The translations under genes were made by a program, and so were the position numbers. The notes below the pieces were generated by a model. That model saw only the letters and a list, made by a program, of their open reading frames with translations. It was not told where the DNA came from and did not search any database. Below are positions 1 to 9,705 of a DNA stretch of 64,000 bases, one piece after another (positions within the stretch are counted from its first letter, which is position 1; each line of letters starts with the position of its first letter). This DNA comes from Stenotrophomonas sp. HITSZ_GD (GTDB lineage: Bacteria > Pseudomonadota > Gammaproteobacteria > Xanthomonadales > Xanthomonadaceae), in assembly GCF_029543105.1 (NCBI RefSeq), contig NZ_JARQXB010000009.1, forward strand, positions 1 through 64,000, written 5' to 3'.

Positions 1-78
1 CTTTCGGGACCGTAGGCGACATGGATGTCGCCTACGAGCCCCCATGGATGGGTTCACGGCGTGTCCCGAAAGGGCCCC
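1..78. repeat. Palindromic intergenic repeat, copy 1 (left end cut by window)
   Basis: The outer arms 1-10 and 63-72 are perfect reverse complements, and the right arm continues as AGGGCCCC, so the left arm probably begins before the window. Inside is an 11-bp stem (11-21 with 26-36) closed by the loop TGGA, then a second small stem CCCA/TGGG (41-44 with 49-52), also with loop TGGA. The same architecture recurs at 9424-9519. It resembles REP-type elements with a GTAG head known from Stenotrophomonas and Xanthomonas relatives; membership of that family is inferred. Confidence 0.8.
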
Positions 79-175
79 GCCCCCGCAGACCGTGCACGAA
101 ACCCAAGCAGCCGACCCACATCGAAGGCCATCCCACAACCAAACGCACAGCACCCCCAAAAAACCGCAGGCCAAG

Positions 176-211
176 AAAAAAGCCACGACACCCCTCCCCG
201 GGTGCCGCGGC
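176..211 (-). terminator. Rho-independent terminator of ompW
   Basis: On the minus strand a 12-bp stem with two G-U pairs (200-211 with 182-193) and a 6-nt loop is followed by six T residues (complement of 176-181). It lies 36 bases past the ompW stop. The rest of 79-246 shows no gene. Confidence 0.75.
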
Positions 212-246
212 CTTCCCCACACACGCTATCGCGTGGCCGGCCTGGA

Positions 247-873
247 TCAGAAGCGATGCACGTACGCCACGCCGTAGACCAGCGGATCGATGTTCACCGT
301 ACCCAGCTTCTGCCCATCCAGCTTCACCTTGCTGTCGATATCGATCCACCGCACGTCCACGCGGACCGAGCTCTTGTCGGCCACCTTGAAGTCCAGGCCC
401 GCGTGCGCCGCCAGGCCCCACGAATCTTCCAGCTTGAGCTTGCTGCCCGCCAGCGCGCCGCTCGTGTCCTCGCTGAAGAAGGTCGTGTAGTTGATGCCCG
501 CGCCCAGGAACGGCGACACCTTGCCCTGGCTGTTGAAGTGGTACTGGATCGACACCACCGGCGGCAGGTGCTTGGTGCTGCCCACCCGGCCCAGCCCGTC
601 GATGTTGATGTCGTGCTTGAACGGCAGCGCCGCCAGCACCTCGATGCCCACGTTGTCGGCGATGAAATATTCGCCGGTGATCGTCGGCTTCACGTCGCTG
701 TCCACGTCCACCGCCAGCGTGCCGCCGGCCAGCTTGCCGTTGTCGGACTTCGGGTTTACCTGGTGCACGCCCACGCCGAGGGTCCAGTCGCCCTTGGACT
801 GTGCCAGGGCGGGGGTGGCGACGGCGGCGACAGCGGCGGCCAGGGCACAGCTCAGGATCGTCTTGTTGCGCAT
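247..873 (-). CDS. ompW: OmpW-family outer membrane protein
   Basis: A 208-residue outer-membrane beta-barrel. It starts with a signal peptide (about residues 1-24, cleavage after ATPALAQ) and a mature N-terminus typical of OmpW (KGDWTLGVGVHQVNPKSDNG). It ends in a terminal aromatic residue (VAYVHRF), as expected for recognition by the BAM complex. The internal motif NIDPLVYGVAY is also family-typical. OmpW proteins form small hydrophobic channels in the outer membrane; in E. coli and Pseudomonas (OprG) they are induced under low oxygen through FNR/ANR. That agrees with the perfect FNR-type box centred about 72 bases upstream of this start codon. It is transcribed alone, divergently from gap, with its own terminator. 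The family call is strong; the substrate cannot be read from sequence. Confidence 0.93.
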   Translation of the reverse strand: MRNKTILSCALAAAVAAVATPALAQSKGDWTLGVGVHQVNPKSDNGKLAGGTLAVDVDSDVKPTITGEYFIADNVGIEVLAALPFKHDINIDGLGRVGSTKHLPPVVSIQYHFNSQGKVSPFLGAGINYTTFFSEDTSGALAGSKLKLEDSWGLAAHAGLDFKVADKSSVRVDVRWIDIDSKVKLDGQKLGTVNIDPLVYGVAYVHRF

Positions 874-938
874 TGTCTTGTCTTTCCGAGGGTGTTGGGG
901 TCCGGAACGCAGTCTCCGCGCCGTCGCCCGCCCCCGCC

Positions 939-952
939 TTGATTGGAATCAA
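939..952. promoter_or_regulatory. FNR/ANR-type binding site
   Basis: TTGATTGGAATCAA matches the FNR consensus TTGAT-N4-ATCAA at all ten defined positions and is a perfect palindrome. It lies in the divergent ompW-gap intergenic region, centred 72 bases from the ompW start and 141 from the gap start. ompW is the likelier target because of distance and because OmpW genes are known FNR/ANR targets elsewhere. Confidence 0.75.
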
Positions 953-1032
953 ATCCGCCCGCGCCCCCGGCGGCCGCGCGATGCCCGCCCCGCCCGGCCC
1001 ACGGGCCGGGCCCCGGCGGCCACCCCTGCTAG

Positions 1033-2091
<1,059 letters not shown>

Positions 2092-2112
2092 GCCGCGTGT
2101 AGTGACCGAACG

Positions 2113-2141
2113 AAAAACCCCGGCCGATGCCGGGGTTTTTT
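2113..2141. terminator. Bidirectional terminator between gap and the MCP/Cache gene
   Basis: A 7-bp GC stem (2118-2124 with 2129-2135, loop CGAT) is flanked by five A residues on the left and six T residues on the right. It can stop gap transcripts and the convergent gene ending at 2159. Confidence 0.92.
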
Positions 2142-2158
2142 GTGGGAGCGCGCAGGCC

Positions 2159-3235
2159 TCACACCGCCTGCAGGATCAGCGAATGCCAGCCGGTGCGATA
2201 CGTCTCGTATCCCGGCGAGGCCGCATGCGCGATGCAGTGCGGCCGCCCGCCGTACTCCACCACCTGCGCCGCGCGCGGCTGCCGCAGCAGCTGCTCGCGC
2301 CCGGCGAAGTCGATCACGTCCTGCAGCACGCGCCCGGCCGAGTCGGCCAGCACGCGGCCCTCGTCGTCGACGATGCACACGCGGCTGCGCGCCCATTCCT
2401 GTTCCGAGAGCGGCGTGCGCTGCACCACCGTTTGCGCCAGCGCGTCCCAGCGAAACACGATGCCGAGCACGCCGAGCATGCGCCCATCCACGCGGCCGCC
2501 TTCGCGCACGCTGCAGGCATACACCAGCACGCGCTCGCCGCCGGCCAGCGGCGTGGCGTGCACGGTCTGGAAACTGAACTCCTCGCCGCTGGCGGTGCGC
2601 AGCGCGCCTTCGAACCAGTCGGTGTCGCGCACGTCCAGGCCGGCCGAGGCGTACAGGCCCGGCCGGCCATTGGCCAGTACGCGCCCATCCAGCCCCACCA
2701 GCACCAGGTCGAAGTACACCGTGTACGAATCGAGGATCTGCCCCATGCGACGGGAGGCGTGGGCCAGTTCGTCCGGCGTGCGGCTCTGCCGCGCGGCCGC
2801 CACCACCGCCGCGTCGGTCGCCCACCAGCGCACGTCGCAGCTGCGCTCGTAGAGGTTGCGGTCGATCAGGTCGATGTTGACCAGCGCCAGCTCGCCCAGG
2901 CGGGTGCGGCGCACGTCGTCCTCCAGCCGCGCCAGCGTGTCGTGCATCTCCCCGCGCGTGGCCTCGGCGCTGCGGTCGATGTCGCGCGTGGCATCGGCCA
3001 CGCGGCGCGAGAGTACGTCCATCTCCTGGGCGATCACCGCAAAGCCGCGGCCGGCCGCGCCGATGCGCGCCGACTCGATGCGGGCGTTCATCGAGATCAC
3101 CTGCGTGGTGCGGTTGATCTCCTCGATGCGCTGCAGCGACTGCCGCAGCTGGGACAGCAGGCGTGAGGACAGGCCGGCGACCGAACGGATGTGGTCGTCG
3201 ACGCTGGCCTCGGCGGGCGCGGCGGGCAGGTTCAT
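2159..3235 (-). CDS. Cytosolic methyl-accepting-chemotaxis-like protein with C-terminal Cache domain
   Basis: A 358-residue soluble protein with an unusual domain order. Residues about 20-95 resemble the tip of the MCP signalling hairpin (INRTTQVISMNARIESARIGAAGRGFAVIAQEM), followed by helical sequence. From about residue 150 to the end the sequence resembles a Cache sensor domain (LVLVGLDGRVLANG, DWFEGALR, GVLGIVFRWDAL, and a second repeat CIVDDEGRVLADSAGRVL). No signal peptide, transmembrane segment or HAMP domain is seen, so the sensor should face the cytosol. Likely role: coupling an internal ligand to CheA/CheW, but no che genes lie nearby. ATG 3235 is preferred over ATG 3244 because AAGGA sits 8 bases before it, while nothing suitable precedes the first. 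Confidence 0.75.
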   Translation of the reverse strand: MNLPAAPAEASVDDHIRSVAGLSSRLLSQLRQSLQRIEEINRTTQVISMNARIESARIGAAGRGFAVIAQEMDVLSRRVADATRDIDRSAEATRGEMHDTLARLEDDVRRTRLGELALVNIDLIDRNLYERSCDVRWWATDAAVVAAARQSRTPDELAHASRRMGQILDSYTVYFDLVLVGLDGRVLANGRPGLYASAGLDVRDTDWFEGALRTASGEEFSFQTVHATPLAGGERVLVYACSVREGGRVDGRMLGVLGIVFRWDALAQTVVQRTPLSEQEWARSRVCIVDDEGRVLADSAGRVLQDVIDFAGREQLLRQPRAAQVVEYGGRPHCIAHAASPGYETYRTGWHSLILQAV

Positions 3236-3415
3236 GCGGGACATCCTTGGAGGGGGAGGGGCGGCGCTTCTTGCACCCCGTCAAGCGCTCATCGGCCTGC
3301 GGCGGCGGGACTTTAGCGGCGGGGCCCGGAAGGCGGCCGCAACCTCCGGTAGCATGCGGGCACGGCAGGCCGCCGGTCCCGGCGGCGCCCCCGAGGGATC
3401 AAGGAGCAGGACGCT

Positions 3416-6055
3416 TTGGAATCGATCATCGTGCTGGTGGTGCTGGCGATCCTCGCCGTGCCGGTGTTGTTGCTGGTGCTGTGGCTGTCCTTGGCGGGCC
3501 TGCGCCGCCGCGTGGGCGAACTGGAACGCGAGGTCGCCGCACTGCGCACCCGCCCGTTGGCAGAGGCTCCCGCCGCCCCGGCACGGGCGACGCCGGCCGC
3601 CGCGGCATACCCCGAGGCCGCGTCGCCGCCCCCGGTCGCCGCGCCGGCAGCGCAACCGCCGGCCTTGCCGCCCGCGCCCTGGGGGGCGGAGCGGGCTGAA
3701 CCGGCCGCACGGCCCGCGCGCCCCGCCGCGCCCCAGCCGTTCATGCGCGGGCCCGGCCCGCTCGACCACTTCCTGGCGAGGGCCAAGCGCTGGTTCACCG
3801 AAGGCAACGTGCCGGTCAAGGTCGGCATGCTGGTGCTGCTGGCCGGTGTCGGCGCATTGCTCAAGTACGCCAGCGACCAAGGCTGGCTGCGCCTGCCGGT
3901 CGAGCTGCGCCTGGCGGGCATCGCCGCGGCGGCGCTCGGCGGGCTGGTGTTCGGCTGGCGCCAGCGCGTGGCACGGCCCGGCTTCGGCAAGGCCTTGCAG
4001 GGCGGGGCGATCGGCGTGTTGTTGCTGGTGGTGTTCGCCGCGTTCAAGCAGCACGGGCTGATCCCCGCCGGCGCCGCGTTCGGGTTGAGCGTGCTGCTGG
4101 TGGCCGGCATGTGCGTGCTGGCGGTGCTGCAGGATTCGCGCACGCTGGCGGTGCTCGGCACGTTGGCCGGCTTCCTCGCGCCGCTGTGGTTGTCCACCGG
4201 CAGCGGCAACCACGTGGCGCTGTTCTCCTACTACGCGCTGGTCAACGCCGGCGTGTTCGCCATTGCCTGGTGGCGGCCGTGGCGCGTGTTGAACCTGCTG
4301 GGCTTCGCCTTCACCTTCGGCATCGGCACGATGTGGGGCGTGCTGAGCTACAAGCCGGCGCAGTTCACCACCACCGAGCCGTTCCTGTTGCTGTTCTTCG
4401 CCTTCTATCTGCTGATCCCGGTGTTGTACGCGCGCCGCGAGGGCAGTGCGCGCTGGGTGGATGGCAGCCTGGTGTTCGGCACGCCGCTGGTCGCCTTCGC
4501 GTTGCAGGCCGGCCTGCTGCAGGGCGCGCGCTGGCCGCTGGCCGGTTGCGCGCTGGCCGCGGCGGCCATCTACGTGCTGCTGGCGATGTTCTGCCTGCGC
4601 GAGGAACGCACGCGCCTGCTCGGCCAGGCACACGCGGTGCTGGCGGTCGGCTTCGCCACGCTGGCGGTACCGCTGGCGTTGTCGGCGCACGCCACCGCGG
4701 GCGTGTTCGCGCTGGAAGGCGCCGGGCTGCTCTGGCTGGGGCTGCGCCAGCAACGCACGCTGCCGCAGTTCGCCGGCGTGGCCTTGCAGCTGGCGGCCAT
4801 GGTGGCCTTCTCGGTGGCGATGCCGGTCAACGACGAGGCGCTGCGTGCGGTCGCCAATCCGAACTTCATGAGCGGCCTGCTGATCGCCATCGCCGGTTTC
4901 GCCATCGCCTGGAGCTGGCGCGCGCATCGCCTGTCGGAGCCGGCCGCGGTGGCCTACGTGTGGGCGCTGGTGTGGTGGACGGGCGTGGTGAACCACGAGA
5001 TCGAGCGCTTCGTCGCCCCCGGCGCGCGCGCCCACGTGGCGCTGGCGCTGGCCGGCGCGACCGGCTGGCTCGCCGCCGAGGTGCATCGCCGGCGCCCCGC
5101 CTTCGCATTGGCCGCGACCACGGCCGCCGCGTTCGCGCTGGGCATTCCGTTGGCGCTGGCACAGACCGGGCTCGATCGCCCGCCGTTGGCCGGGCAGGGC
5201 GCCTGGGCGTGGCCGGTGTTCGCGCTGCTCGGCGTGCGTGCGCTGTGGTGCCTGCGCGCGGCGCCGCGCAGCCGCGCCGCCGCTGCGGCGCAGTTCGCCT
5301 GGTGGCTGCTGTGGACGTGCGTGGCGACGCTGTGCCTGCGCTGCCTGGGCTTGCACTACGCGCTGGCCGGCGGCTGGCTGCTGGCGCTCGGCACGGCGCC
5401 GTGGCTGGTGCTGCTGGCCGGCGCGCTGTTGCGCGGGCACTGGTTGTCGGCGCCGCTGGGCGAGGCCTTCTCGCCGTGGCTGCCGGCCTTGCGCGGCGTC
5501 GCCGCCGCGGTGGTGGCGGTGATCTGGCTGGTGTCGCTGGGCGCGCCGCTGTCGGCGCAGCCGTTGCCATGGTTGCCCGTGCTCAATCCTGGCGAACTGA
5601 CGCAGCTGGCGGCGCTCGCGTTGCTGGTGCATGCGTTGTGGCGGCACGCGCCGGCATCGCTGTCGGCGCGCCGCGTGCCGCTGGCGGCCATCGCCGCGCT
5701 GCTGTGGATCACCGCGGCCACGCTGCGCAGCGTGCACCACTGGGCAGGCCTGCCGTGGGACTTCTCGCTGCTGTCGGCCGGCGAAAGCCAGACCAGCCTG
5801 ACGATCGTGTGGAGCGTGCTCGGCGTGGCCGGCTGGATCGCCGGCTCGCGGCGCCAGCAGCGCGCGCTGTGGCTGGCCGGTGCGGTGCTGATGGCGCTGG
5901 TGCTGGGCAAACTGGTGCTGGTCGACCGCCAGCACCTGGGCAACCTGCTCGGCATCGGTTCCTTCATCGCCTACGGGCTACTGTGCACGCTGGTGGGCTA
6001 TTTCGCGCCGGCGCCCCCGCGTGCGCCAGCGCCGCCGCAGGAGGACATGGCATGA
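3416..6055 (+). CDS. DUF2339 polytopic membrane protein
   Basis: An 879-residue inner-membrane protein. Residues 1-30 form a hydrophobic segment, followed by a short coiled-coil-like stretch ([15 protein letters not shown]). An Ala/Pro-rich linker runs to about residue 110. After the segment [38 protein letters not shown] come many consecutive transmembrane helices, as in DUF2339. Function is unknown for the family. The start codon is TTG 3416, chosen because AAGGAG (3401-3406) lies 9 bases upstream and because it keeps the N-terminal helix intact. The stop overlaps the start of the DUF3999 gene by 4 bases (ATGA), so the two are translationally coupled and probably act together. Confidence 0.85.
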   Translation: MESIIVLVVLAILAVPVLLLVLWLSLAGLRRRVGELEREVAALRTRPLAEAPAAPARATPAAAAYPEAASPPPVAAPAAQPPALPPAPWGAERAEPAARPARPAAPQPFMRGPGPLDHFLARAKRWFTEGNVPVKVGMLVLLAGVGALLKYASDQGWLRLPVELRLAGIAAAALGGLVFGWRQRVARPGFGKALQGGAIGVLLLVVFAAFKQHGLIPAGAAFGLSVLLVAGMCVLAVLQDSRTLAVLGTLAGFLAPLWLSTGSGNHVALFSYYALVNAGVFAIAWWRPWRVLNLLGFAFTFGIGTMWGVLSYKPAQFTTTEPFLLLFFAFYLLIPVLYARREGSARWVDGSLVFGTPLVAFALQAGLLQGARWPLAGCALAAAAIYVLLAMFCLREERTRLLGQAHAVLAVGFATLAVPLALSAHATAGVFALEGAGLLWLGLRQQRTLPQFAGVALQLAAMVAFSVAMPVNDEALRAVANPNFMSGLLIAIAGFAIAWSWRAHRLSEPAAVAYVWALVWWTGVVNHEIERFVAPGARAHVALALAGATGWLAAEVHRRRPAFALAATTAAAFALGIPLALAQTGLDRPPLAGQGAWAWPVFALLGVRALWCLRAAPRSRAAAAAQFAWWLLWTCVATLCLRCLGLHYALAGGWLLALGTAPWLVLLAGALLRGHWLSAPLGEAFSPWLPALRGVAAAVVAVIWLVSLGAPLSAQPLPWLPVLNPGELTQLAALALLVHALWRHAPASLSARRVPLAAIAALLWITAATLRSVHHWAGLPWDFSLLSAGESQTSLTIVWSVLGVAGWIAGSRRQQRALWLAGAVLMALVLGKLVLVDRQHLGNLLGIGSFIAYGLLCTLVGYFAPAPPRAPAPPQEDMA

Positions 6056-7425
6056 GGTCAGTGGTGCGTGGCATCGGGTGCTGGTGTTGGTTCGTGCCGG
6101 CCGTCGCGCTGGCGGCGGTGGCCAACCGCCCGGCGGAATACGTGCGGCAGTGGCCGTTGCAACTGGACGGTGCCGACGCTGGCGCGTATCGCGTGCACCT
6201 GGACGAGGCGGTGTACCGCACCGCGCATTCGCCCACGCTGGCCGACGTGCAGCCGTTCAACGCGCAAGGCCAGCCGCTGCCGGCCGCGCTGGCCGAAGTG
6301 GATGCCGCGGTGCCGGCGGCCGAACTGCAGCCCTTGCCGGTGTTCGTGCTGCCCGCCGAGGGCACGGCGCGAGCGGGCGACCTCGAACTGATCGCCGAGC
6401 GCGATGCCGATGGGCGCATCCGCCGCCTGCAGGCGCGCGAACCCGGCGGCGCGCCGGCGAGCGCCACGCCACGCGCCTGGCTGCTGGACGCCAGCGCGCT
6501 GCGCGCGCCGATGCAGGCGTTGCGGCTGGAGTGGGATGCGGCCGCCGCGCCGGTGCAGGCCGAACTGCGCGTGGAAGGCAGCGAGGACCTGCGCGACTGG
6601 TACCTGCTGGACCCGCATGCCGCGGTGATGGACCTGGGCAACGGCGCGCAGCGCCTGCAGCAGCGCCGCATCGTGCTCGACAGCCATGCGCGCTACTTGC
6701 GCGTGCAGCTGCTGTCCGGCAGCCTGCCGCCACTGCGCGTGGCGCGCGCCGAACTCCCTGGCCCGCTGCGCCCGGATGCCACGCGCTGGCTGGGCCTGGA
6801 TGGCCAGCCGCAGGAGCGCGGCTACGTCTACACGCTGCCGGGTCGCTTCCCGGTGGGGCAGGTGGATGTCGAAGCCGCGGACAACCAGGCCACGCGCTGG
6901 ATCGTGCAGAGCCGCGACAGCGAGGATGCACCCTGGGTGAAGCGCGCCGGCCCCTGGCTCGCGTTCCAGCTCGGTGCCGGCCCCGCCGCGCAGCGTTCGG
7001 CGCCGCAGGCGCTGGCGGTGCCGAGCCGCGACCGTTATTGGCGGCTGATTCCCGACAGCGGCGAAGCCGCCGCGATGCCCAGGCTGCGCCTGGGTTATCG
7101 CCCGGAGACGCTGGTGTTCATCGCCCAGGGCGCCGCGCCGTACACGCTGGCGGCGGGCAGCGCGCGCGTGCATCGCGCCGAAGCGCCGCTCTCGCAGCTG
7201 GTGGCCACGCTGCGCCGCGCACGCGGGCCGGACTGGCAACCCGCGCGCGCCACGTTGTCGGCCCAAGCGCAGGTGCTGGCGGGCGAAGCCGCGCTGGAAC
7301 CCGCGCCCCGCCCGATCGACTGGAAGACCTGGCTGCTGTGGGCGCTGCTGGTCGGCGGCGCGCTGCTCGTGGCCGGCTTCGCGCTCACGTTGTTGCGCGG
7401 CCGCGGCGCCACGCCGGCGGCCTGA
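6052..7425 (+). CDS. DUF3999 family periplasmic protein
   Basis: A 457-residue protein with an N-terminal signal peptide (about 1-23, ending ALAAVA). A large beta-rich periplasmic region follows, with repeated Leu-Arg-Val/jelly-roll-like segments ([49 protein letters not shown]). One C-terminal transmembrane helix (about 425-447, [19 protein letters not shown]) ends in a short basic tail. DUF3999 genes commonly follow DUF2339 genes, as here, with a 4-base overlap and the site AGGAGG just upstream. This suggests a membrane complex with a periplasmic arm, perhaps binding a carbohydrate or envelope polymer; that is speculation. The pair separates gap from pgk. Confidence 0.82.
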   Translation: MRSVVRGIGCWCWFVPAVALAAVANRPAEYVRQWPLQLDGADAGAYRVHLDEAVYRTAHSPTLADVQPFNAQGQPLPAALAEVDAAVPAAELQPLPVFVLPAEGTARAGDLELIAERDADGRIRRLQAREPGGAPASATPRAWLLDASALRAPMQALRLEWDAAAAPVQAELRVEGSEDLRDWYLLDPHAAVMDLGNGAQRLQQRRIVLDSHARYLRVQLLSGSLPPLRVARAELPGPLRPDATRWLGLDGQPQERGYVYTLPGRFPVGQVDVEAADNQATRWIVQSRDSEDAPWVKRAGPWLAFQLGAGPAAQRSAPQALAVPSRDRYWRLIPDSGEAAAMPRLRLGYRPETLVFIAQGAAPYTLAAGSARVHRAEAPLSQLVATLRRARGPDWQPARATLSAQAQVLAGEAALEPAPRPIDWKTWLLWALLVGGALLVAGFALTLLRGRGATPAA

Positions 7426-7541
7426 GCGCGCCGCGGTTTGCCCGATCCGGCGTGACGCCGGACAATGGGAATCCGTTTTCCCGCGCCGTGCCGCGATGCG
7501 GCGTGCGCGCTTCCCCATTCCAGACCCAGCGAGTTGCGAAC

Positions 7542-8717
7542 ATGTCCATCGTCCGAATGACCGACCTCGACCTCACCGGCAAGCGCGTGCTGATCCGCCA
7601 GGATCTCAACGTGCCGATCGAGGATGGCCGCATCACGTCCGAGCAGCGCATCCTCGCCTCGGTGCCCACGCTGAAGCGGGCGCTCGAGCAGGGCGCGGCG
7701 GTGATGGTGACCTCGCACCTGGGCCGGCCGAAGGAGGGCACCTGGACCGAGGCCGATTCGCTCGCCCCGGTGGCCCAGCGCCTGTCCGAACTGCTGAAGA
7801 TCGACGTGCCGCTGGTGCGCGACTGGGTCGATGGCGTGCAGGTGCAGCCGGGCCAGCTCGTGCTGCTGGAGAACTGCCGCATGAACGTCGGCGAAGGCAA
7901 GGACGACGAAGCGCTGTCGAAGAAGTACGCCGCGCTGTGCGACGTGTTCGTGATGGACGCCTTCGGCACCGCGCATCGCGCGCAGGCCTCCACGCACGGC
8001 GTGATCCGCTTCGCCCCGGTCGCCGCGGGCGGCCCACTGCTGATGGCGGAACTCGACGCGCTGGCCAAGGCGCTGGCGCAGCCGGCACGCCCGCTGCTGG
8101 CGATCGTGGCGGGCAGTAAGGTCTCCACCAAGCTGGAGCTGCTGACAAGCCTCGTGGACAAGGTGGACCAGCTGATCGTCGGTGGCGGCATCGCCAACAC
8201 CTTCATCGCCGCCGCCGGTTACAGCGTGGGCAAATCGCTGTGCGAGCCGGACCTGATCGACACCGCCAACAAGATCGTCGCCGCCGCCAAGGCGCGCGGT
8301 GCCGACATCCCGCTGCCGACCGACGTCGTGGTCGCCAAGCAGTTCATGCCCGACGCGGAGGCCACCGTGAAGGCGGTCGATGCCGTCGCCGAGGATGACC
8401 TGATCCTGGACATCGGCCCGCAGACCGCCGCGCGTTACGCCGGCCTGATCGCGCAGGCCGGCACCGTGGTGTGGAACGGCCCGGTGGGCGTGTTCGAGTT
8501 CGACGCCTTCAGCCACGGCACCGAGACCCTGGCCAAGGCGATCGCGGCCTCGCCGGCCTTTTCCATTGCCGGCGGTGGCGACACCTTGGCCGCCGTGGAC
8601 AAATACGGCATCGCCGGGCAGGTGGGCTACATCTCCACCGGCGGCGGCGCGTTCCTGGAGTTCCTCGAAGGCAAGACCCTGCCGGCCGTCGCCGCGCTGG
8701 AAGCGCGCGGCCAGTGA
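7542..8717 (+). CDS. pgk: Phosphoglycerate kinase
   Basis: Transfers phosphate from 1,3-bisphosphoglycerate to ADP. The 391-residue sequence has the substrate-binding N-terminal lobe ([49 protein letters not shown]) and the nucleotide-binding C-terminal lobe (GGSK-like [41 protein letters not shown]). ATG 7542 gives the usual xanthomonad N-terminus ([11 protein letters not shown]). The upstream region has no clear Shine-Dalgarno, only GAGTTG, so the start depends mainly on homology. The reading frame stays open far upstream, but that part overlaps the DUF3999 gene in another frame. The stop overlaps the next gene by 4 bases (GTGA). Confidence 0.97.
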   Translation: MSIVRMTDLDLTGKRVLIRQDLNVPIEDGRITSEQRILASVPTLKRALEQGAAVMVTSHLGRPKEGTWTEADSLAPVAQRLSELLKIDVPLVRDWVDGVQVQPGQLVLLENCRMNVGEGKDDEALSKKYAALCDVFVMDAFGTAHRAQASTHGVIRFAPVAAGGPLLMAELDALAKALAQPARPLLAIVAGSKVSTKLELLTSLVDKVDQLIVGGGIANTFIAAAGYSVGKSLCEPDLIDTANKIVAAAKARGADIPLPTDVVVAKQFMPDAEATVKAVDAVAEDDLILDIGPQTAARYAGLIAQAGTVVWNGPVGVFEFDAFSHGTETLAKAIAASPAFSIAGGGDTLAAVDKYGIAGQVGYISTGGGAFLEFLEGKTLPAVAALEARGQ

Positions 8718-9361
8718 GCGCGACGCCGGCCACGCTGTTCTTCGACATGGACGGCACGCTGATCGATTCCGAACCGGGGATCGTCGGCGGCATCGTGCAC
8801 ACGTTCGACCGCCTCGGGCAGATGCTGCCTTCGATGGACCAACTGCGCGGCTGGATCGGCCCACCGCTGCGCGACAGCTTCCATGAACGCTTCGACGGTG
8901 ACGAGGCCATGGTCGAACAGGCGCTCGCGCTGTACCGCGAGCGCTACGACGCGGTCGGCTGGACCGAGCACAGCGTGTTTCCGGGCATCGCCGAGGTGAT
9001 CCCGGCGTTGCGCGCCGCGGGCCACCGCCTGGCCGTGGTGACCTCGAAGAACGAGCGTTTCGCGCGCCGCATCGTCGAACACCTGCCGTTCGGCGGATGT
9101 TTCGAGGAAGTGGTAGGCGCCAGCGACGATGGTGCCCGCCGCTTCAAGCCGGACCTGGTGGCCGAAGCCTTGCGCCGCACGCACCTCGCACCCGCCGACT
9201 GCATCATGATCGGCGACCGCCGCATGGACATCGAAGGCGCGCGCGCCCATGGCCTGCGCAGCATCGGCGTGCTGTGGGGCTTCGGCGACGAAGCCGAACT
9301 GACCCGCGCCGGCGCCGATGTGCTGGCGAAACAACCCGGCGACTTGCTCACGCTCGTCTAG
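8714..9361 (+). CDS. HAD-superfamily phosphatase, Gph/phosphoglycolate-phosphatase-like
   Basis: A 215-residue HAD hydrolase. Motif I is [12 protein letters not shown] (Asp nucleophile and acid/base), motif II VVTSK, motif III the lysine in RRFKPD, and motif [12 protein letters not shown] for magnesium. The helical cap between motifs I and II (about residues 20-85) places it with phosphoglycolate phosphatase and PpaX/beta-PGM-type enzymes. It starts at GTG 8714, overlapping the pgk stop by 4 bases, so it is translated with pgk. Phosphatases of this type are known to destroy 2-phosphoglycolate and also side products of GAPDH and pyruvate kinase (4-phosphoerythronate, 2-phospholactate). Its position between pgk and pyk makes such a repair role plausible but unproven. 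Confidence 0.88.
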   Translation: MSATPATLFFDMDGTLIDSEPGIVGGIVHTFDRLGQMLPSMDQLRGWIGPPLRDSFHERFDGDEAMVEQALALYRERYDAVGWTEHSVFPGIAEVIPALRAAGHRLAVVTSKNERFARRIVEHLPFGGCFEEVVGASDDGARRFKPDLVAEALRRTHLAPADCIMIGDRRMDIEGARAHGLRSIGVLWGFGDEAELTRAGADVLAKQPGDLLTLV

Positions 9362-9423
9362 CCGCTCGCGCGGCACCCCCGCGTTTGATCTGCGTCCCGA
9401 CGGCGATGAACCGTCGGGCCGGT

Positions 9424-9519
9424 GGGGCCATGCCCTTTCCGGGACCGTAGGCGACAGGGATGTCGCCTACGAGCCTCCAGGGATGGATTCACGGCGTGTC
9501 CCGGAAAGGGCATGGCCCC
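9424..9519. repeat. Palindromic intergenic repeat, copy 2 (complete)
   Basis: A 96-base element in the 344-base gap between the phosphatase gene and pyk. Perfect 22-bp inverted arms (9424-9445 and 9498-9519) enclose an 11-bp hairpin (9446-9456 with 9461-9471, loop GGGA) and a 4-bp hairpin TCCA/TGGA (9476-9479 with 9484-9487, loop GGGA). Compared with copy 1 at 1-78, both loops changed from TGGA to GGGA, and the small stem changed from CCCA/TGGG to TCCA/TGGA while still pairing. No transposase is encoded nearby. It may act as a folded mRNA end or a terminator for pgk, but there is no T-tract. Confidence 0.88.
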
Positions 9520-9676
9520 GCTGGCCGCGCGCAGCACCCTGCGAGCCGAAGCCAGAATCGCAAGCAATGAACAAAGGTTCGCTCCATGCGCCCCCGCATG
9601 TTGCAGCACCCATTCCACATTCGCCCGCACGCTATATCGCAAAGCCATCCAGTCGAGCCCGCGCATGTGCTAATTT

Positions 9677-9692
9677 CCCGGACTTTTCCGGG
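9677..9692 (+). promoter_or_regulatory. Small hairpin abutting the pyk ribosome-binding site
   Basis: CCCGGA (9677-9682) pairs with TCCGGG (9687-9692) around a 4-base loop. The right arm overlaps the G-rich Shine-Dalgarno stretch of pyk (9690-9696), so the hairpin could limit translation. It may be incidental in such GC-rich DNA. Apart from the repeat and this hairpin, nothing is seen in 9362-9705. Confidence 0.35.
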
Positions 9693-9705
9693 GGAGCCCA
9701 ACGTC

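Noticed and set aside
3281-5935. 884-codon minus-strand open frame
   Set aside because: It is antisense to the DUF2339 membrane protein; low-complexity Gln/Arg-rich product.
6021-7541. Extended upstream frame fused to pgk
   Set aside because: It overlaps the DUF3999 gene in another frame; pgk homologues start at the position chosen.
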